From assembly GCF_002311515.1 (NCBI RefSeq), contig NZ_DCAO01000093.1:110218-127973 (forward strand): 17,756 bases of DNA, written 5' to 3'. The notes under the pieces are model-generated. The model was not told where the DNA came from. It made no database searches and saw nothing but the letters and a program-made list of their open reading frames with translations. Shown here one piece after another: positions 14,914 through 17,756 of this stretch (the first letter of the stretch is position 1; each line of letters starts with the position of its first letter). The position numbers and the translations under genes are program-made. The stretch comes from Thalassospira sp. UBA1131 (GTDB lineage Bacteria; Pseudomonadota; Alphaproteobacteria; Rhodospirillales; Thalassospiraceae).

Positions 14914-14942
14914 TTGAATGTTCTTCTTTTGTTCTTTATTGT
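14914..14942 (+). promoter_or_regulatory. Promoter candidate with LexA (SOS) box GTTC-N7-GTTC
   Basis: GTTC at 14920-14923 and again at 14931-14934 are separated by exactly seven bases, the direct-repeat box recognised by LexA in Alphaproteobacteria. It falls precisely within the 17-bp spacer between TTGAAT (14914-14919) and TATTGT (14937-14942). LexA bound here would block the polymerase. The predicted transcription start is close to the ATG at 14949, so the mRNA may be leaderless. Chance occurrence of the eight fixed bases somewhere in the window is about 0.5, but in this 72-bp gap only about 0.002. Confidence 0.6.
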
Positions 14943-14948
14943 GAGCGT

Positions 14949-16112
14949 ATGAAGAACAATATCAGCCAACCCCACGCCCACACCCCCGCCGCCATTTTTG
15001 ATGATGGATGGTCAAACGCGAAATGTGATCTGAACATCTTGCCCGCCCGCGGACAAAAGGGACGCGGGGCTGTTTCGAATATTGACGGGCGATTTGAACG
15101 TCATATCCATCAGGCGGTTGATGACGGATGGCTGGGCACATTGTTGGAAGATCAGGACGCCCCAAGCACCAAAACCACCCTTGGTATCGATGGGGCGCGT
15201 TCTGTGATCACCCGCAATCAAAGCCCGGATGTCCCGTTTGATCGGTCGATCAATCCCTATCGCGGGTGTGAGCATGGCTGTGTCTATTGCTTTGCGCGCC
15301 CGACGCATGCCTATCTGGGTCTGTCGCCCGGTCTTGATTTTGAAACGAGGCTTTTCTGGAAACCGGAAGCCGCCCAGCTTTTGCGCAAGCAACTGTCATC
15401 AAAGGCCTATCAACCCGCCCCGATTGTTATTGGCACAAGCACGGATCCCTATCAGCCGGTCGACCGTGACAAGAAACTGACGCGGTCGATCATTGAAGTT
15501 CTGGCCGATTGCGAACATCCGTTTTCACTGATCACCAAAAGTGCATTGGTCACCCGTGACATTGACCTGATCGCCCCGATGGCCGCACAAAATCGGGCAT
15601 CGGTGGCCGTATCAGTCACAAGCCTTGGTCACCGGCTGTCAAACCTTCTGGAACCCCGTGCCTCTGCCCCACACCGCAGGCTTGAGGCCATCCGAAAACT
15701 GTCAGATGCCGGCATTCCCGTCACCGTCCTGTGCGCCCCCGTTATTCCGGGTCTGAATGATACGGAGATCGAAAAGATCGTTGCAGCCTGCAAGGACGCC
15801 GGTGCGCAATCGATTGCCCATATCGTTCTGCGCTTGCCGCTTGAAATCGCCGATCTGTTCGAAGAATGGCTTGAAACGCACTACCCCGACCGTAAGGCAA
15901 AGGTGATGTCGCTGATCCGTCAGATGCGCGATGGTCAAACCTATCAATCGGAGTTCGGCACCCGCATGCGCGGCACCGGCCCGATTGCCGATCTGATCGC
16001 CAAACGCTTTGACGCTGCGCGCAAAAAGCATGGCCTGACCAACCGGTCTCTCAACCTTGATTGCAGCGGCTTCAAACGTCCCAGCGCGAACGGGCAAATG
16101 TCGCTGTTCTGA
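14949..16112 (+). CDS. PA0069-type radical SAM protein (SplB-related, COG1533)
   Basis: A 387-residue radical SAM protein. The [4Fe-4S] motif is C107-x3-C111-x2-C114 within INPYRGCEHGCVYCFARPTH. The N-terminal KGRGAVSNIDGRFE (37-50) is characteristic of the PA0069 branch. The rest fits the partial TIM barrel: IVIGTSTDPYQPVDRD, PFSLITKSALVTRDID, VAVSVTS, ITVLCAPVIPGLND-like strands, and the C-terminal tail ending SLNLDCSGFKRP. Relatives are annotated as DNA repair photolyase-like, related to spore photoproduct lyase, but the reaction is not known. The upstream LexA box supports a DNA-damage link. The ATG at 14949 has only a weak GAG three bases before it. It is convergent with the S4 gene, 48 bp away, with no obvious terminator. 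Confidence 0.92.
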   Translation: MKNNISQPHAHTPAAIFDDGWSNAKCDLNILPARGQKGRGAVSNIDGRFERHIHQAVDDGWLGTLLEDQDAPSTKTTLGIDGARSVITRNQSPDVPFDRSINPYRGCEHGCVYCFARPTHAYLGLSPGLDFETRLFWKPEAAQLLRKQLSSKAYQPAPIVIGTSTDPYQPVDRDKKLTRSIIEVLADCEHPFSLITKSALVTRDIDLIAPMAAQNRASVAVSVTSLGHRLSNLLEPRASAPHRRLEAIRKLSDAGIPVTVLCAPVIPGLNDTEIEKIVAACKDAGAQSIAHIVLRLPLEIADLFEEWLETHYPDRKAKVMSLIRQMRDGQTYQSEFGTRMRGTGPIADLIAKRFDAARKKHGLTNRSLNLDCSGFKRPSANGQMSLF

Positions 16113-16160
16113 CATCACCAGCAACATTGCCCATATCCCGCAACAGATACCGCATCCGGT

Positions 16161-16439
16161 TCAGTCCGCGCGCCGGATCAGCATCGTGCTTTTGCCCCCA
16201 ACCGTAAGGCGCAGCACTTCGCCATCATCAAAGGCGTAGCTCAGGATATGATGGTCAGGATCAATGATCTGTTTGCCTTCGATGGTGACAGCACCGCGTG
16301 CAACCAGTTCACTTGCCGCCGTACTGGTCTCGGCAAAGCCCGCCATCAAAATAAGTGGCACCACCCCGATCCCGTCTTTCAGGGCGTTAGGCGTGAAATC
16401 AAGTGTCGGCATGCGATCAGCAAGAGAGATATGGGTCAT
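16161..16439 (-). CDS. Free-standing TyrRS C-terminal-like S4 RNA-binding domain protein
   Basis: A 92-residue protein with AAGGA nine bases before the ATG at 16439. From residue 24 to the end it follows the C-terminal domain of bacterial tyrosyl-tRNA synthetases. VVPLILMAGFAETSTAASEL corresponds to the S4 helices (usually A.SK..ARR.I), RGAVTIEGKQIIDPDHHIL to the turn and strand G(A/S)V.(V/I)NGE...D, and DGEVLRLTVGGKSTMLIR to the final RRGKK.Y.LI strand. In TyrRS this domain grips the tRNA-Tyr variable arm and anticodon. The catalytic Rossmann domain is absent, and nothing of it is seen in the 300 bp upstream. Some basic residues of the usual RRGKKKY are replaced (TVGGKST), so tRNA binding may be weakened. 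It may act on rRNA or nascent-chain complexes like other small S4 proteins, or be a remnant. The upstream leader is structured. Confidence 0.72.
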   Translation of the reverse strand: MTHISLADRMPTLDFTPNALKDGIGVVPLILMAGFAETSTAASELVARGAVTIEGKQIIDPDHHILSYAFDDGEVLRLTVGGKSTMLIRRAD

Positions 16440-16487
16440 TTTCCGGTTTCCTTGTTGGTGAAGCCACCTCGGGCAAACCGGTTTATG

Positions 16488-16516
16488 GAAAAAACAAAGG
16501 CCGCCCTGGGGCAGCC
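16488..16516 (-). terminator. Intrinsic terminator upstream of the S4 gene
   Basis: On the minus strand GGCTGCC (16516-16510) pairs with GGCGGCC (16505-16499), including one G-U pair, around loop CCAG. TTTGTTTTTT follows (16498-16489). It lies 49 bp before the S4 start codon and is distinct from the terminator at 16679-16703. Confidence 0.8.
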
Positions 16517-16608
16517 GGTCTTGGTTTAATTTACAAACACATCAACAGGCGCCGCGCTATGTGCACGACGTAAAATAGGCGTTCTGATGTGTAACAATGT
16601 TTTCCATA
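16488..16608 (-). ncRNA. Candidate small RNA or attenuator leader of the S4 gene
   Basis: A transcript starting near 16608 and ending at the 16488-16516 terminator would be about 120 nt. It contains a perfect 8-bp closing stem, ACACATCA (16592-16585) with TGATGTGT (16544-16537), enclosing CTAT/ATAG and CGC/GCG pairs, followed by the GC-rich terminator. No known family was recognised. It could be a stand-alone small RNA or a leader that controls read-through into the S4 gene. Structure is read from the sequence; transcription is inferred. Confidence 0.4.
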
Positions 16609-16657
16609 CTTTTATGCATATGGCGCTTTTTTCGTTTGGTCAAGCCGCTTGTTGACC
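16604..16657 (-). promoter_or_regulatory. Promoter candidate with two flanking inverted repeats
   Basis: On the minus strand TTGACC (16643-16638), a 17-bp spacer and TATGCA (16620-16615) form a promoter candidate with a strong -35 and weak -10. The -35 is one arm of GGTCAA-N8-TTGACC (16638-16657). The -10 lies within CCATA-N10-TATGG (16604-16623). Confidence 0.4.
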
Positions 16658-16670
16658 ACACCCCAAGCCA

Positions 16671-16703
16671 AATAAAAACACCCGCCAGCAAAACCGGCGG
16701 GTG
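16671..16703 (-). terminator. Intrinsic terminator of the gene at 16742-17269
   Basis: CACCCGCC (16679-16686) pairs with GGCGGGTG (16696-16703), 8 bp with a 9-nt loop. The minus strand continues TTTTTATTTG. Confidence 0.9.
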
Positions 16704-16741
16704 CTACGAAACATTGATAGCCTGACCTGTAAGCGAAGATC

Positions 16742-17269
16742 CTAGCTGACAACCCGATAGCGGGCATGCACTGCCGGCTCGCTGATGATGGCGGGATCGA
16801 TCATGGCATTCACCGCGTCCTGTGCTTCGCTGGCGGCAACACCTTCGCGGTCCTTGGCGTTTACATTTCCATCTTCACAAAGCGCCCTGGCACGTGCACT
16901 TTCAAAGAAGCGCAAACCACGTTTTTCCATGACATACAGGGTTTCACCACCCCATTGCCCGCTCCAGACAAGACCAGAAAGACCTTCCATTTCCCGTTCA
17001 ATCCGGGTTGGCGAAATCGGCATCCCCAGGCAAGTGGTCAAAAGGAAGGAAAGTTCGGCTGCGGTCACCCCGTCTTCGCAGCATTCCTCGGCCAGAACCG
17101 ACATCACCGCCATGGTGACAACCCGCAGTGAAACCTTTTCCGCATCAAGCCCCGGGAACCGGTTTTGCTGAAGTTCGACAATGTCGTTGGCAATACGATC
17201 AACATCGCCACGAATGACATAACGGCCCCGCCATACCCGGCAGCTGCTTCTGACTTCCCACGCGCTCAT
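16742..17269 (-). CDS. Hypothetical protein with probable winged-helix domain
   Basis: Family not recognised. The ATG at 17269 is chosen over the more upstream TTG at 17317 because a promoter candidate (17306-17333) would start transcription near 17299, downstream of that TTG. The product has 175 residues, no signal peptide and no clear membrane helix. Its core, about 44-125, has the helix pattern of a winged HTH: VSLRVVTMAVMSVLAEE, DGVTAAELSFLLTTCLGMPISPTRIEREMEGL, then a hairpin (LVWSGQWGGETLYVMEKRGLRFFESA). Ser and Ala follow in a loose acidic tail (EDGNVNAKDREGVAASEAQD). Cysteines occur at C10, C63, C64, C80 and C131. It could be a DNA-binding regulator or a replication-type adaptor; nothing catalytic is visible. 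It has its own terminator and an upstream neighbour of similar design. Confidence 0.7.
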   Translation of the reverse strand: MSAWEVRSSCRVWRGRYVIRGDVDRIANDIVELQQNRFPGLDAEKVSLRVVTMAVMSVLAEECCEDGVTAAELSFLLTTCLGMPISPTRIEREMEGLSGLVWSGQWGGETLYVMEKRGLRFFESARARALCEDGNVNAKDREGVAASEAQDAVNAMIDPAIISEPAVHARYRVVS

Positions 17270-17305
17270 GATTTGGTCCCACCCGTTTTTGTTTGTCCCT
17301 GCCAA

Positions 17306-17333
17306 AAGATACAACAAACATACATAACGTCAA
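17306..17333 (-). promoter_or_regulatory. Promoter candidate for the gene at 16742-17269
   Basis: On the minus strand TTGACG (17333-17328), a 16-bp spacer and TATCTT (17311-17306) form a sigma-70-like promoter in AT-rich DNA. The inverted repeat TGTAT-N6-ATACA (17351-17366) lies just upstream, overlapping the end of the preceding gene, and could be an operator. Confidence 0.5.
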
Positions 17334-17354
17334 TATATTTTTCGACTTTTTGTA

Positions 17355-17756
17355 TTATTTCATACACTCATCACGAAACCAGCGGAAGCCGTCAGTTGCA
17401 ACGGTGTAACCGTCCTCGCCCTCGACTTCTTCAAGGTAGCCTCTTGCCACGGCCGCATGGAAATCCCGGCTAAAATTGCGCGGCATCCGCAGGTGATCCT
17501 GGCGGCGCAACAGGCGGCGCACATCACCGCGCGTTACAAAACTCCTGCCATCGCGATATTGCAGCCAGATTGCCGCCAACAAGATTATCTCGGCAAAGCC
17601 ACGCGGTTGCAGGCGTCCGACCAGATCGGCAAAACTGCCAACAAATCCCGTAATGAACATGCCGGGGTCTACTGCGCCGGAAAATGCGGCATCGCCTGTA
17701 TATCCATTGGCTGAATATGGCTCGCCTGCCCCCGGCACGCCATGGGCTGCCGTCGC
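17355..17756 (-). CDS. Hypothetical winged-helix-like protein (partial, cut by window end)
   Basis: The frame is open through the right edge, so the start is outside or uncertain: GTG at 17738 and ATG (MFITGFVG) near 17673 are internal possibilities, neither with a clear ribosome binding site. At least 133 residues are visible. A flexible N-terminal part (PGAGEPYSANGYTGDAAFSG) precedes a hydrophobic helix (GFAEIILLAAIWLQYRDG), then FVTRGDVRRLLRRQDHLRMP and NFSRDFHAAVARGYLEEVEG, ending in a hairpin plus DGFRWFRDECMK. This helix-turn-helix plus wing order resembles a winged HTH with a basic recognition helix. The final G-(F/L)-R-(W/F)-F pattern also closes the domain of the next gene, so the two may be distant paralogues. 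Function is unknown. Confidence 0.6.
   Translation of the reverse strand, partial: ATAAHGVPGAGEPYSANGYTGDAAFSGAVDPGMFITGFVGSFADLVGRLQPRGFAEIILLAAIWLQYRDGRSFVTRGDVRRLLRRQDHLRMPRNFSRDFHAAVARGYLEEVEGEDGYTVATDGFRWFRDECMK

Larger units (their letters stand above)
16440..16741. other. 302-bp gap before the S4 gene
   Basis: No convincing protein gene is seen. The gap contains, in minus-strand order, the terminator of the downstream-reading gene (16679-16703), a promoter candidate with two inverted repeats (16604-16657), a structured transcript candidate and its terminator (16488-16516), then about 50 bases of leader before the S4 start codon. A 20-codon minus-strand frame (16619-16557) lacks a ribosome binding site. 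Confidence 0.6.

Noticed and set aside
16557..16619. 20-codon minus-strand frame (MHKSMENIVTHQNAYFTSCT)
   Set aside because: No Shine-Dalgarno, its ATG would precede the predicted transcription start, and it overlaps the RNA stem. Kept only as a possible part of the leader.
17270..17317. Upstream TTG start for the gene at 16742
   Set aside because: It would lie upstream of the predicted transcription start and adds residues with no apparent fold; the ATG at 17269 is preferred.
1..17756. Mobile element, prophage, CRISPR or defence island
   Set aside because: No transposase, integrase, terminal repeats, regular spacer array or defence-type nuclease was found; gene content and terminators are those of an ordinary chromosome region.

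Overview
The window looks like chromosomal DNA of a free-living, probably marine alphaproteobacterium of the Thalassospira type (Rhodospirillales). This is inferred from the moderate GC content, the style of the proteins, and a candidate SOS box of the direct-repeat form used by alphaproteobacterial LexA. No rRNA, tRNA, CRISPR array, transposase, phage gene or integration scar was seen. Most genes are single or paired metabolic, transport and signalling genes with well-formed intrinsic terminators between them.

Layout. 1-135 is the end of a gene with an SH3-like tail, closed by a hairpin shared with the convergent pepD. 184-4074 (minus) holds pepD (M20C dipeptidase), a PAT/MnaT-type GNAT acetyltransferase and a three-PAS GGDEF diguanylate cyclase. 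4353-6110 (plus) holds a NudF-type Nudix hydrolase and a cysteine synthase, followed by a bidirectional terminator. 6176-8551 is a divergent MFS exporter and LysR regulator pair resembling ynfM/ynfL of E. coli. 8572-9090 (minus) is a small P-loop kinase-like protein. 9242-10261 (plus) is a YhbW-type luciferase-like oxidoreductase. 10442-12176 (plus) is an LctP-family lactate/glycolate-type permease followed 1 bp later by a 52-residue two-helix membrane protein. 12231-12863 (minus) is a LysE/RhtB exporter.

The right part is the more unusual one. 13218-14876 encodes an inverse autotransporter (type Ve, intimin/invasin-type barrel) whose C-terminal passenger looks like a right-handed beta-helix rather than a string of Ig-like domains. 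Its upstream region carries a repeat and hairpin array, and its 5' leader has two mutually exclusive hairpins next to the ribosome binding site. 14949-16112 is a PA0069-type radical SAM (SplB-related) protein. Its candidate promoter spacer is filled exactly by a GTTC-N7-GTTC LexA box. 16161-16439 (minus) is a free-standing copy of the TyrRS C-terminal S4 domain. It is preceded by a structured non-coding stretch with its own promoter-like signal and an intrinsic terminator, so it is either a small RNA or an attenuating leader. 16742-17756 (minus) encodes two unrecognised, probably winged-helix proteins, the last one cut by the window edge.

No single multi-gene system dominates. The best candidates for something undescribed are the structured leader with the orphan S4 gene, the riboregulator-like leader of the beta-helix inverse autotransporter, and the permease-coupled small membrane protein.
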